IMG/VR virus record: IMGVR_UViG_3300038461_000026
Span: 1 to 52,647 of that record
Source: a virus
DNA length: 52,647 bases
Reading direction: 5' to 3' (one strand)
The first letter of the stretch is position 1, and each line of letters starts with the position of its first letter. The position numbers and the translations under genes were made by a program. Positions 6,655-14,231 of this stretch are shown piece after piece. Below the pieces are notes generated by a model that worked only from the letters and a program-made list of their open reading frames with translations, was not told the DNA's origin and made no database searches.

Positions 6655-7212
6655 ATGAAGCTTAAATGGATTAATATGAATAACATGGACGAATTTGAAG
6701 AAATTTGCAAGTTGATAATCGAAGGGGAGCGAATCGCACCGGAACTTGTTTATAATAAGACACGGAAACGGGAAGTTTGCTTTACCCGGCAGGTTTGTAT
6801 GTACTTCGGAAAGCAGAAAACGAAAAGATCGCTGGCCTCAATTGGGTTGGTTTTCGGAAAAGATCATGCAACGGTACTTCATGCCTGTAAAACGGTCAAT
6901 AATTTGATTGACACAGACCCGAAAATCCGGCTGCAAATAGCAGAGTATGACCAGCAAATTGATGACCTCAAAAAGGAGATGTACGGAACACCAGCCTTGG
7001 CACTTAGGTTCCGAGTTGAATCGGTAAAAATAGAGATCAAAAACGATGAACCGCCAGACCCAAAGATTCCGGTATTGATAAAACTCGACCCAATAGCACG
7101 GGCTTTCATAAAGGATAATCTGGGACTAATGGACGAGATTGTTGCACAAATAGCAATTCTGGCAGAATCTTTCAAAGTGCCGGAAGAATCTCACGCAGTC
7201 CCCTTGCTGTAA
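6655..7212 (+). CDS. Protein with DnaA domain IV-type DNA-binding fold
   Basis: Residues about 37-85 match the C-terminal DNA-binding domain of DnaA: a basic helix leading to FTRQVCMYFGK, then SLASIGLVFGKDHATVLHACK, which corresponds to the DnaA signature (SxxxIGxxFGxRDHxTVxxA). The rest of DnaA, including the AAA+ ATPase, is absent. The C-terminal half (about 100-185) is a charged region with VPVLIKLDPIARAFI-like pieces of unknown role. Such proteins may recognise DnaA boxes at the phage origin, or compete with host DnaA. It lies just ahead of a promoter (7204), whose first box overlaps its 3' end. Confidence 0.7.
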   Translation: MKLKWINMNNMDEFEEICKLIIEGERIAPELVYNKTRKREVCFTRQVCMYFGKQKTKRSLASIGLVFGKDHATVLHACKTVNNLIDTDPKIRLQIAEYDQQIDDLKKEMYGTPALALRFRVESVKIEIKNDEPPDPKIPVLIKLDPIARAFIKDNLGLMDEIVAQIAILAESFKVPEESHAVPLL

Positions 7213-7233
7213 TATATTATATACCTACCTTTG
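7204..7233 (+). promoter_or_regulatory. Bacteroidota-type promoter, early class
   Basis: TTG 7204-7206 (in TTGCTGTAA), 19-base spacer, TACCTTTG 7226-7233. It is an almost exact copy of the promoter at 4599 and lies 30 bases before the gene at 7263. Its first box overlaps the end of the DnaA-domain gene. Confidence 0.75.
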
Positions 7234-7262
7234 GAAGAAAAACGAAACGAAAAACTACAAAG

Positions 7263-7472
7263 ATGACAAAAACAGAACAAATCCAGAACAATGAAGTAAT
7301 CGCTAACTCCCTCCGGGAATACGTTACAAGATTCACAGCAGAACTCAATAAGGCCATAGCTGAAAAGGACGACTTCAAGGTATCGGAAACCAAAGGACGG
7401 CTCGCCAGCCTGAAAAATAAGCTTCGCAAAATTGAAGTCAAGAATGCTGAAATAGCACAGTTGTCACTATAA
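7263..7472 (+). CDS. Small coiled-coil protein (69 aa)
   Basis: The first gene after the promoter at 7204, with the AAACTACAAAG-ATG leader. Nearly the entire product is helical and charged, with two likely helices forming a coiled coil (SLREYVTRFTAELNKAI and LASLKNKLRKIEVKNAE). No enzymatic feature. It might be a small regulatory or structural partner. Confidence 0.6.
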   Translation: MTKTEQIQNNEVIANSLREYVTRFTAELNKAIAEKDDFKVSETKGRLASLKNKLRKIEVKNAEIAQLSL

Positions 7473-7483
7473 AAGATAACCAA

Positions 7484-7714
7484 ATGAAGGAGATAGAATT
7501 AACGCAGGGGTTTGTAACAAAAGTAGATGATGATAATTATGAGCATCTAAGTCAATGGAAATGGTGTGTTACCAAAAGCAGAAATTCCTATTACGCAGTA
7601 AGAGGAGAAAGAAGGAATGGTAGGCACATAACGATTTTTATGCAAAATGAAATATTAAAAGTAGCAGCCGGGAATTTCAGAACGCAGCAATCACGGAGTT
7701 TATCAACTACATGA
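7484..7714 (+). pseudogene. Truncated HNH/AP2-type endonuclease fragment
   Basis: The first 55 residues match the N-terminal module of phage HNH-AP2 nucleases: IELTQGFVTKVDDDNYEHLSQWKWC, here split, then SYYAVR and a final ITIFMQNEIL where active relatives have an MHR-type motif and the HNH core. After that the frame runs into unrelated residues and stops at 76 aa, so the catalytic part is missing. The other frame downstream (7650-7738) reads protein-like residues ending MKSKNAFTL, which may be the tail of a gene the nuclease invaded. It is probably a dead remnant. Confidence 0.55.
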
Positions 7715-7744
7715 AAAGCAAAAACGCATTTACACTTTAAGATC

Positions 7745-7897
7745 ATGGAAGCCACAATATCAAAAGACGAAATGAAGCGATTCAAACAGCTATACAACAA
7801 GGCAGTTAAGAAAGGTGAAACTTCCTTCCAGTTCAAGGGCAGCGAAGTGCTTGTAGCCTATGCCAAATATGTAATCGAGTATTTTAACAACTTATAA
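7745..7897 (+). CDS. Small basic protein (50 aa), unknown
   Basis: A 50-codon frame between the nuclease remnant and the next gene. The product is helical and Lys-rich (DEMKRFKQLYNKAVKKG) with a compact hydrophobic C-terminus (EVLVAYAKYVIEYFNNL). This two-helix layout is common among small phage early proteins. No function can be given. Confidence 0.5.
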   Translation: MEATISKDEMKRFKQLYNKAVKKGETSFQFKGSEVLVAYAKYVIEYFNNL

Positions 7898-7905
7898 TTT
7901 AAGCC

Positions 7906-8283
7906 ATGTCAAACGAAGAATTAAAGACAAAAATTCAGTCGGTATTGAACCCGACATTAATCGGAATCCTTGACGTAATGAATGTTAACCATAAACCGCA
8001 CCAGTACACGATTGGTCCTCGGCACGTTGCCTATTCGGCCGAACATTACGGCGGGATGCTTGGCTTGGAAACAACTCAACACGTTCCCTGTGCCTATCCG
8101 GGCGGGTGTAATCTAAGCTACGCTGAGCATAAATCAAACAGGGTCGCAATGATTCAACTCAAAAGAAATATGAAACACGAAGAACTGCAAAAGGAACTTC
8201 AGCGGATTCTTAACGAAATAAAAGACGAGCCTTTTGATGGATTCACCTTTGTAGAAACACCAGAGAAATTCCGGTATGTGTAG
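7906..8283 (+). CDS. Protein with conserved Cys/His residues (125 aa), unknown
   Basis: The middle of the protein (YTIGPRHVAYSAEHYGGMLG, then HVPCAYPGGC) is rich in His, Cys and Gly and could bind metal. The C-terminal part is a charged helix (HEELQKELQRILNEI). I do not recognise the family. It ends just before the promoter at 8297, so it closes the operon that begins at 7204. Confidence 0.55.
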   Translation: MSNEELKTKIQSVLNPTLIGILDVMNVNHKPHQYTIGPRHVAYSAEHYGGMLGLETTQHVPCAYPGGCNLSYAEHKSNRVAMIQLKRNMKHEELQKELQRILNEIKDEPFDGFTFVETPEKFRYV

Positions 8284-8296
8284 TTAATAACTTCTT

Positions 8297-8327
8297 TTGT
8301 AGTGAATAAAATATATTCCTACTTTTG
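8297..8327 (+). promoter_or_regulatory. Bacteroidota-type promoter
   Basis: TTG at 8297-8299 (in TTTTG), 20-base spacer, TACTTTTG at 8320-8327. It lacks the TTGCTGTAA extension of the early class. It lies 20 bases before the gene at 8347 and would drive the recombination block. Confidence 0.6.
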
Positions 8328-8346
8328 GGATATAAAATAAAACAAA

Positions 8347-8631
8347 ATGGAAAAGCGCACGTATGAGGCTCCTGAAATAACAAAAGTTAAGGCCAAACTT
8401 AACATTAAGGAAGCTATTGAGTATTTCAATCAGAACCGGGAAAAAGGAACACCGCTAATGACAGTGGCCTCACTTTCCCTTATAGTTTTTGCGGACAAAA
8501 AGAGCAAAGATGAGTGTAAACGAGTTCTGTTCTGCCAGATATGCAATAACAGAAGAAGATTTGTTGACCTTACTTGGCTCGAAACAATTAAAAGAGTTAC
8601 CGGGTATCCCGGAACATTAATAGAAATCTAA
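8347..8631 (+). CDS. Small protein with CxxC (94 aa), unknown
   Basis: First gene after the promoter at 8297. A likely helical start is followed by a region with CKRVLFCQICNNRRRF, in which two or three Cys and several Arg suggest a small metal-binding or DNA-binding fold. It precedes the annealase gene by 11 bases and may be a partner or regulator of the recombination genes. No family recognised. Confidence 0.55.
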   Translation: MEKRTYEAPEITKVKAKLNIKEAIEYFNQNREKGTPLMTVASLSLIVFADKKSKDECKRVLFCQICNNRRRFVDLTWLETIKRVTGYPGTLIEI

Positions 8632-8642
8632 ATTAGAAACAA

Positions 8643-9419
8643 ATGGAAAAAGAAGAAAAAAGTAATTCGAACCTTCTTCCCGAGATTCACGGGAAAATGT
8701 CAGATGCAAAATTGCAGAAATCAAAGGAAACAGAGGCCGAAATGGCTTTTTGGTCACGGCTTCAAAGATTCACCGGAATCTTAAACGGTGACGTTGAGGC
8801 AGAAAAACTTCAAGATCACCCGATAGTCAAGGATTGCAAATATCTTCCGATAAGTTTTATGGAAATGAGCCTTGACGAAGTCTTTTTCGGTGCATGGAAT
8901 ACAGATAATTTCAAATGGCAGGTAATCAGTAATGAAGTTGTCGGGTCAATAGACCTTTCAGTTTACCATCCACTTTTAAAAATGTGGATTAAGAGAACAG
9001 GAGCGGCAGCCATTCAGATAATGGTCGATTCAATTCCTGATAAGGAAAAGACAAAAATGTCCCGGCAGGAAATTAACGCATGGGCAGTTTCGGTTGATAA
9101 TAAGAAACCCGGAGCATTAAGTAACGGAGGCTTTTCAAAACTAAAAGCCGAATGCTTCAAGAATGCGGCACTTGGTCTGGGTCGGTACTTTGGCCGGGAC
9201 GTAAACCGTGAACACCGTGCGGATGACTATCTGGGCACAATAAAAGATCCCGACGAAAGGAAGAACGAGCTTCGTACAATGATTAGTCAACAGCTTGCAG
9301 ACAATCAGGATTTGGAATTCGTACAGTCAATAACCAAGCGGGTTCTTGATGCCGAAGAAAAGGGAGAAAATACATTGGACTTTTACCGTGAAATAATTAA
9401 AATACTTAAAGAGCTATGA
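8643..9419 (+). CDS. Rad52-like single-strand annealing recombinase
   Basis: A 258-residue protein. Its N-terminal half has a YLPISFMEMSLDEVFFG segment and IKRTGAAAIQI, resembling phage Rad52/Sak-like annealing proteins. KLKAECFKNAALGLGRYFG (about residues 176-194) resembles their conserved AxKRAxxxFGxxxY helix. These proteins pair complementary single strands in phage recombination. The call is supported by context: a RecE-like exonuclease follows at 9631 and SSB lies at 17528. The C-terminus (about 210-258) is helical and charged and may bind SSB. Annealase class (Rad52, Erf or RecT-like) cannot be settled by eye. Confidence 0.6.
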   Translation: MEKEEKSNSNLLPEIHGKMSDAKLQKSKETEAEMAFWSRLQRFTGILNGDVEAEKLQDHPIVKDCKYLPISFMEMSLDEVFFGAWNTDNFKWQVISNEVVGSIDLSVYHPLLKMWIKRTGAAAIQIMVDSIPDKEKTKMSRQEINAWAVSVDNKKPGALSNGGFSKLKAECFKNAALGLGRYFGRDVNREHRADDYLGTIKDPDERKNELRTMISQQLADNQDLEFVQSITKRVLDAEEKGENTLDFYREIIKILKEL

Positions 9420-9625
9420 AAAAAGTAATTCTTGTAATTTGCGTATGCCTACTTTCATTAAGTAGTTGTGAGAAAAAGTACTGCTGGCAGTGTCAGGTAT
9501 TTAGTTTAATCAATAATAAAGTAGATGACACCTTCACTCAATGTGACAAGACAGAAGCCGAAATGCAGGCAGCTCAAGACCATGATCCGGCCGATTCGTT
9601 TTACTTGATCTGTTCAAAAAGATAA
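9416..9625 (+). CDS. Small early lipoprotein (69 aa)
   Basis: The N-terminus is a lipoprotein signal: VILVICVCLLSLSSC with a good lipobox (LSSC, Cys at about 18). The mature part is about 50 residues with several further Cys (CWQC, QCDK, ICSK), suggesting disulphides in the periplasm or at the outer membrane. It is wedged between the annealase (ATGA overlap) and the exonuclease, an unlikely place for a structural gene. Phage lipoproteins made early often block superinfection by masking a receptor; that role is inferred. No homologue is recognised. Confidence 0.65.
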   Translation: MKKVILVICVCLLSLSSCEKKYCWQCQVFSLINNKVDDTFTQCDKTEAEMQAAQDHDPADSFYLICSKR

Positions 9626-9630
9626 TATCC

Positions 9631-10476
9631 ATGATAACGATAGATCGAGCATTTGTTGACAAACGGCCGTTGAGTTATAGCAAGCTGAAGGAGTTCAGAA
9701 AATCTCCAAAGCATTACGTCCATGCCTTTGAGGTTCCTTTCATACAGACCGACCCAATGCTAATAGGTTCGGCCGCGGACTGTATTTTAATAGACGGAGA
9801 AGAAGCATTTGGCCAACAGTACACAATATATGAAGGGTTCGCCAAAAGAAGTAATGACGCGAAAGCCGAGTGGCAAGCCATGGTAAACAAGGCCAGAACT
9901 GAAAAGAAAACCCTGATCTCAAAGGAGCTTGCGGCCACGGCTTGGGAGTGTGTTAAGGCTGTAAGGGCATACCCGGACGCACAACCATACCTGAATAACA
10001 TGAGAAGGCGGCACCCGAAACTACTTTGGACTGACCGGGAAACAGGGCTGCCATGCATAGGATATCCAGATTGGGATTGTATGATTGATAACCAACTTTT
10101 CATAGTCGATTTGAAGTGTCCGACTTCCGCAGACCCGGAAGACTTTACAAAGGACGCTTGGAAGTGGGAGTATTTCATTCAGGTCGGTTCCTATCTGGAA
10201 GGGTACAAAAATATGTACTTCCAATTTCCTAACTTCGTATTCATCTGTGTAGAAACCGCAGAACTTCATAACGTTTCAATCAATTATGTCGAAGGGAAAT
10301 ATATGGAGTTCAGCCGGGATGAATACCTTGGAACCGTCCGGGCATTCAAATATTGCCTTGACAATAACCTATGGGATATGGGGTATGAATTTAGGTTGAT
10401 GGCAACAATGTCATACTTCGCACTCCGCAAACCCGGATATGGGAAGCGGCTTTTTGGTAACCAGAGAATTGAATAA
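9631..10476 (+). CDS. RecE/PD-(D/E)XK-type exonuclease
   Basis: The protein has the layout of RecE-like or Cas4-like PD-(D/E)XK exonucleases. It has an opening LSYSKLKEFRKSPKHYVHAF, a G-S-A helix (MLIGSAADCILID), and the active-site strands IGYPDWD and FIVDLKCPT, which supply D, D and K. A following QVGSYLEGYK helix corresponds to the conserved QxxxY. Such enzymes chew 5' ends at double-strand breaks so the partner annealase can load. The adjacent Rad52-like gene (8643) supports a two-component recombination system. Length 281 aa is usual. Confidence 0.7.
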   Translation: MITIDRAFVDKRPLSYSKLKEFRKSPKHYVHAFEVPFIQTDPMLIGSAADCILIDGEEAFGQQYTIYEGFAKRSNDAKAEWQAMVNKARTEKKTLISKELAATAWECVKAVRAYPDAQPYLNNMRRRHPKLLWTDRETGLPCIGYPDWDCMIDNQLFIVDLKCPTSADPEDFTKDAWKWEYFIQVGSYLEGYKNMYFQFPNFVFICVETAELHNVSINYVEGKYMEFSRDEYLGTVRAFKYCLDNNLWDMGYEFRLMATMSYFALRKPGYGKRLFGNQRIE

Positions 10477-10478
10477 TC

Positions 10479-10637
10479 ATGGGAGATATTGCAGACGATA
10501 TATTAGATGGTATTTATTGCGAAATGTGCGGCGAGTACCTCGGTGACGCTTGCGGATATCCAAGAACGTGTAATGCGTGTTCAGAGCTATTAGGAGATGA
10601 AGATTTTGAACCTTATGTTGAACATGAAGATGATTAA
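10479..10637 (+). CDS. Small zinc-ribbon protein (52 aa)
   Basis: A 52-codon frame directly after the exonuclease. Cysteines at CEMC (about 14-17), CGY (about 25) and CNAC (about 31-34) make a likely zinc ribbon, and the C-terminus is very acidic. It ends where a terminator hairpin begins (10643), which helps confirm the frame. The role is unknown; such knuckles commonly mediate DNA or protein contacts. Confidence 0.55.
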   Translation: MGDIADDILDGIYCEMCGEYLGDACGYPRTCNACSELLGDEDFEPYVEHEDD

Positions 10638-10642
10638 AAACG

Positions 10643-10666
10643 GCCGGGGTAACTCCCGGCTTTTCT
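10643..10666 (+). terminator. Rho-independent terminator
   Basis: GCCGGG (10643-10648) pairs with CCCGGC (10655-10660) around a six-base loop, followed by TTTTCT. It lies 5 bases after the stop of the zinc-ribbon gene, so it ends the recombination operon started at 8297. Confidence 0.75.
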
Positions 10667-10686
10667 ATAACTTAAAATTTAAGACA

Positions 10687-11070
10687 ATGAAAGAAGAACG
10701 GTTAATGAAGTTTTCAGAACATGATTTTCATAAACAAAACTTGGTGGGAATCAATTCACGGAAAGGGGTTTATGACCTTTATAAGTGCGCTAATTGTGGA
10801 GCGATAGGGAAGCGTTATAAATTGGTTGACTATGTTATAGCAGACAAGTTTAAATTGCCTTGTATCTCATTAGAGATTATCACTGGCAAAACAATTAAGG
10901 TAACCGAGTGCGGAGCTGTGGGCAAACAGTTTTCAAATATAATCCCAGGTTCAGTTCATATGGTAATTGATCCGCCAGCGCCTTACATAAATGATGATCG
11001 GGGAATTTGGGTAATGGGTGACGGGGAACCTGTCAAGTTACTTACCGGGGAATTTAAGATCATATGTTAA
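10687..11070 (+). CDS. Protein with CANC knuckle (127 aa), unknown
   Basis: I start this gene at the ATG at 10687; an in-frame ATG at 10597 would run across the terminator hairpin. An LYKCANCGAIGKRYK segment carries one Cys pair, and a further Cys at about 60 and 77 could complete a metal site. The rest is beta-rich with GIWVMGDGEPVKLL. Function unknown. It lies just after a terminator and just before the promoter at 11080, so it may be transcribed by read-through. Confidence 0.5.
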   Translation: MKEERLMKFSEHDFHKQNLVGINSRKGVYDLYKCANCGAIGKRYKLVDYVIADKFKLPCISLEIITGKTIKVTECGAVGKQFSNIIPGSVHMVIDPPAPYINDDRGIWVMGDGEPVKLLTGEFKIIC

Positions 11071-11079
11071 TAACTATTT

Positions 11080-11110
11080 TTGTTACGGATTGATATATAG
11101 TATATTTTTG
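11080..11110 (+). promoter_or_regulatory. Bacteroidota-type promoter
   Basis: TTG 11080-11082 (in TTTTTG), 20-base spacer, TATTTTTG 11103-11110. It lies 22 bases before the replication genes that start at 11132. Confidence 0.55.
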
Positions 11111-11131
11111 AACCAGTAATAATTTTACAAG

Positions 11132-11824
11132 ATGGTAAAACGAAAAACGAAAGAACCAAGCTTCCCCTTTTACCCACAGGATTTTTTAACCGGATGCGCA
11201 GGGCTGAACATATCAGAAAGGGGACAATACATTACACTACTTTGCCTTCAACACCAAACAGGCCATTTAACACCTAAGATAATTAGGTTAAATGTTGGGA
11301 AGTGGTCGCCAGCTGTGAAATTCAAGTTTATAAAGGATAAAGAGGGTAATTACTATAACGAAAGGCTTGAAAGCGAGATGCAAAAAAGAGAGGCTCACAG
11401 GACTCACCAAGCCGAAAATTCAGCAAAGGCTAATCCTGAATTACTCCCAACGGTGCTCCCAAAACAACTCCAAGACGACCCCAACTATGACCCCAAACGT
11501 GACCCCAAAACGGGTCCTTTAGAAAATGAATATATATTAAGATATAAAGAAGAAATTAAGAATTACAGAAGAATAATACCACCAAGTAAGAAAGTAGTTA
11601 GAATATACTGTAAGATTCGGGAAAATGGAATTGACGCTGATTACTTTGTGGAATACTATACTGCCAGAGGGTGGGTTTATGGAAAACAAAAAACAGCAAT
11701 AGTCGATTGGCAGGCTGTAGTCAGGACATGGGAAAAGAACAATAACAATAATTTTGCCGGGAGAAAGCCGGGAGTTGTAAACTTAGAAGACTTAAAAAAT
11801 GAAAGAAGAACACATACATCGTAA
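11132..11824 (+). CDS. Replication initiation/helicase-loading protein (DUF1376-like start)
   Basis: The N-terminus (FPFYPQDFLTGCAGLNISERGQYITLL, here broken across motifs FPFYPQDF and ERGQYITLL) matches the opening of DUF1376-type phage replication proteins. A disordered Pro/Asp/Lys-rich middle follows (about 95-130). The C-terminal part (about 150-215) is helical with a DYFVEYYTARGW segment, similar to DnaD-like domains that load helicase. It overlaps the DnaB gene by 26 bases, consistent with a loader-helicase pair. A direct match to DnaC or DnaI is not visible: there is no Walker motif. Confidence 0.6.
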   Translation: MVKRKTKEPSFPFYPQDFLTGCAGLNISERGQYITLLCLQHQTGHLTPKIIRLNVGKWSPAVKFKFIKDKEGNYYNERLESEMQKREAHRTHQAENSAKANPELLPTVLPKQLQDDPNYDPKRDPKTGPLENEYILRYKEEIKNYRRIIPPSKKVVRIYCKIRENGIDADYFVEYYTARGWVYGKQKTAIVDWQAVVRTWEKNNNNNFAGRKPGVVNLEDLKNERRTHTS

Positions 11825-13259
11825 TTCGACACAGGGAATGCCATTAATAATTACAGAAAACACTCCCATAAAATATCTTTCAGACTTCGGGAAAGTTCCA
11901 CCACAGGCCGGAGATATGGAAAAAGCTGTACTGGGGGCAATAATGCTTGATACAAGTGCAATGGACGAGGTAACAACACTATTGACGTCCATAATGTTTT
12001 ACAGGGAGGCGCATCAAAAAATATTTGAGGCTGCTTTCCAACTTTATAAGGCTAATAAATTCACAGACCTTTACTCAGTATCGGAATCTTTAAGAAACCA
12101 AAACGAATTAGATGCGGTGGGAGGTCCAGTTTATATAACTGAACTTACCAGTAGAGTTGTTTCAGCAGCAAATGTCCGGCAGCACGCAATGTATGTGAAA
12201 CAGAAATACATTCAACGCGAATTGATACGGATATCAACGGAGCTGCAGAACAGAGCTTTTGATGACACTTACGATATAGCTGAATTGATCGAGTATGCCG
12301 AAAAGGAAATTTACGGAATAGGGGACACGGCAGTGAGTAAAGAACCAATTATGATTGGGAACTTACTCAATATTCTGGCCGATACAATTTCACTCCGGGA
12401 GGCTCAAAAGACAGAGCTGGCCGGGGTTCCTTCAGGCTTAATTGGAGTTGACAGAATAACACTTGGCTGGCAGCCGGGAGACTTGATTATACTTGCTGCA
12501 AGGCCGTCAATGGGGAAAAGTGCACTTGCAATTCAGTTTGGTAGGTTTGCGGCACAGTTAGGGCATGGGGTCTTGATGTTTTCATTGGAAATGACAGACA
12601 CCCAGCTCGGGGAAAGATACCTAAGTGCAGAATCCGGGCATGACACCTACGATTTAAAGCGAGGGCGCAACATAATATGGGCGAAGATTGAAAAGGCAAT
12701 TCACTCCAATACCAAAACCCCACTATGGATTGATGACTCGGCGCACATGACACTTTTCGAGTTCCGTTCCAAAGTTCGCCGGGCAAAAAAGAAACATAAT
12801 ATTCAGCTGGTAATTTGCGACTATCTAAACCTATTTACCGGGGACGAAACGAAGGATAATATGAGTGAAAAGTATGGATCAATCTCAAAGATGTTCAAGG
12901 CCGTTGCGAAGGAATGCAAGGTTGCCGTTTTGTCACTTGCCCAGCTAAACCGGGGAGTTGAACAGCGGTCAAATCCATTACCTAAACTTTCAGACCTTCG
13001 CAACTCCGGGGAAATAGAACAGGATGCAGATATTATAGTTTTCCCAACACGTTACATATTAGCCGGAATGCACGAAGATAGTCACGGGAGAAATTTAGAC
13101 ACCATGGCACTTATCGACGTTGCAAAAAACAGAAATGGACGAGTTGATCAGGTTGAAGTAAATGTAAGTGCAGACTGCATGATTTGGACGGATCAAGAAA
13201 CAGCAACCCCGGTCGATTTTACGCAGTCAAAAACTAATGAAGAACCACCATTCGCATAA
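11799..13259 (+). CDS. dnaB: Replicative DNA helicase (DnaB family)
   Basis: Of usual DnaB length (486 aa). The N-terminal domain (about residues 30-130) has the pattern EKAVLGAIMLD and FYREAHQKIFEA. The RecA-like domain begins near residue 200 (SGLIGVDRITLGWQPGDLI) with the Walker A loop ARPSMGKSALA (about 234-245), followed by SLEMT, the Walker B strand QLVICDYLNL and a QLNRGVEQR/SDLRNSGEIEQDAD pair. It unwinds the fork 5' to 3' as a hexamer. The start at 11799 overlaps the loader gene; a later ATG at 11839 is also possible because the residues between are not conserved. Confidence 0.9.
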   Translation: MKEEHIHRNSTQGMPLIITENTPIKYLSDFGKVPPQAGDMEKAVLGAIMLDTSAMDEVTTLLTSIMFYREAHQKIFEAAFQLYKANKFTDLYSVSESLRNQNELDAVGGPVYITELTSRVVSAANVRQHAMYVKQKYIQRELIRISTELQNRAFDDTYDIAELIEYAEKEIYGIGDTAVSKEPIMIGNLLNILADTISLREAQKTELAGVPSGLIGVDRITLGWQPGDLIILAARPSMGKSALAIQFGRFAAQLGHGVLMFSLEMTDTQLGERYLSAESGHDTYDLKRGRNIIWAKIEKAIHSNTKTPLWIDDSAHMTLFEFRSKVRRAKKKHNIQLVICDYLNLFTGDETKDNMSEKYGSISKMFKAVAKECKVAVLSLAQLNRGVEQRSNPLPKLSDLRNSGEIEQDADIIVFPTRYILAGMHEDSHGRNLDTMALIDVAKNRNGRVDQVEVNVSADCMIWTDQETATPVDFTQSKTNEEPPFA

Positions 13260-13269
13260 ATCAAAAACT

Positions 13270-13644
13270 ATGTTTCACGTACCAAATAAAAACAGAAATA
13301 GAATTCACCCGCAATTGGGGTCAGATGACAATATTGGGAATAACGGATTATTTATAATTCCATATTTCAAGCCAAACGGATTAGAATTTAGAGTGATTGC
13401 ATCTGATGGAGAAGGCTGGGAACACGCATCAGTAAGCATTGCACTCCCGGAAAGGGTTGCCTTACGCTGTCCGACATGGGAAGAAATGTGCTACATAAAA
13501 AAGATGTTTTGGGATGAGGAGGATTGTGTAATTCAGTATCACCCATCAAAAAGTGAATATGTAAACTACCATCCTTTTGTACTTCATTTATGGAGGCCGA
13601 CAAATCAAGTGATTCCGATTCCGAAAAAAATAATGATAGGCTGA
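13270..13644 (+). CDS. DUF7694-type phage protein (124 aa)
   Basis: The protein carries a pattern common in phage replication regions: ASDGEGWEHASVSI, PTWEEMCYIKKMFWDEEDCVIQYHP, here in parts, and YVNYHPFVLHLWRP. The conserved acidic, Trp and His residues suggest a catalytic or metal-binding fold, but the family function is not established to my knowledge. I place the start at 13270, 10 bases after the DnaB stop. Its stop shares one base with the start of the following homing nuclease gene. Confidence 0.65.
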   Translation: MFHVPNKNRNRIHPQLGSDDNIGNNGLFIIPYFKPNGLEFRVIASDGEGWEHASVSIALPERVALRCPTWEEMCYIKKMFWDEEDCVIQYHPSKSEYVNYHPFVLHLWRPTNQVIPIPKKIMIG

Positions 13645-14231
13645 TGAAAACCATGGATGACAATTCGAGAATGCCGAAAAGACCAAGGATTTGCGGAATT
13701 TATAAAATACTATCCCCTTCGGGAAGAATATATATTGGTCAGTCAATCAATATTCTGAAAAGATGGGAAACCTATAAATATAAGGCCTGTAAAACACAAT
13801 CAAAACTGCATAATTCCTTTTGTAAGTATGGCGCAATTAATCATATATTTGAAATAATTCACTTTTGCGAGCCTAAGGAATTAGACGACCTCGAAAAATA
13901 TTATATAAATTTCTATGATTCCTGTAATCCGCATACGGGATTGAATTGTGTGGCCGCAGCAAGAGGAAAGGGAATTGTTTCAGCAGAAACCCGAAAAAAA
14001 CTATCAATAGCCAGACTTGGTTATAAACCGACAAAGGAGCATATTGAAAACGTAAGGAAAAACAGATTCAAATTTTCCTCTCCTAAAAGGAAGGTAATTG
14101 ATATAGAAACCGGGATTGTTTATGAATCAATGAAAGCGGCATCACTTTCTTTTGGAATAAAATACACAACATTAAAAATGATGCTGTACGAAAAGAACTG
14201 GAACCGAACTCCATTAAAACTAATAGTATGA
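13644..14231 (+). CDS. GIY-YIG homing endonuclease with NUMOD modules
   Basis: GIYKILSPSGRIYIGQS near residue 18 is the GIY-YIG signature; the following helix carries an Arg in LKRW and the conserved Glu lies in ELDDLEKYYI. Residues about 110-140 (SAETRKKLSIARLG, PTKEHIENVRK) are NUMOD3-type DNA-binding motifs. The last part (VYESMKAASLSFGIKYTTL) is a NUMOD1-like helix-turn-helix. This is the classic Seg-like layout of a free-standing homing gene. It starts in TGATG overlap with its upstream neighbour and ends in ATGA overlap with the resolvase, so it is precisely coupled into the operon. Confidence 0.85.
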   Translation: MKTMDDNSRMPKRPRICGIYKILSPSGRIYIGQSINILKRWETYKYKACKTQSKLHNSFCKYGAINHIFEIIHFCEPKELDDLEKYYINFYDSCNPHTGLNCVAAARGKGIVSAETRKKLSIARLGYKPTKEHIENVRKNRFKFSSPKRKVIDIETGIVYESMKAASLSFGIKYTTLKMMLYEKNWNRTPLKLIV

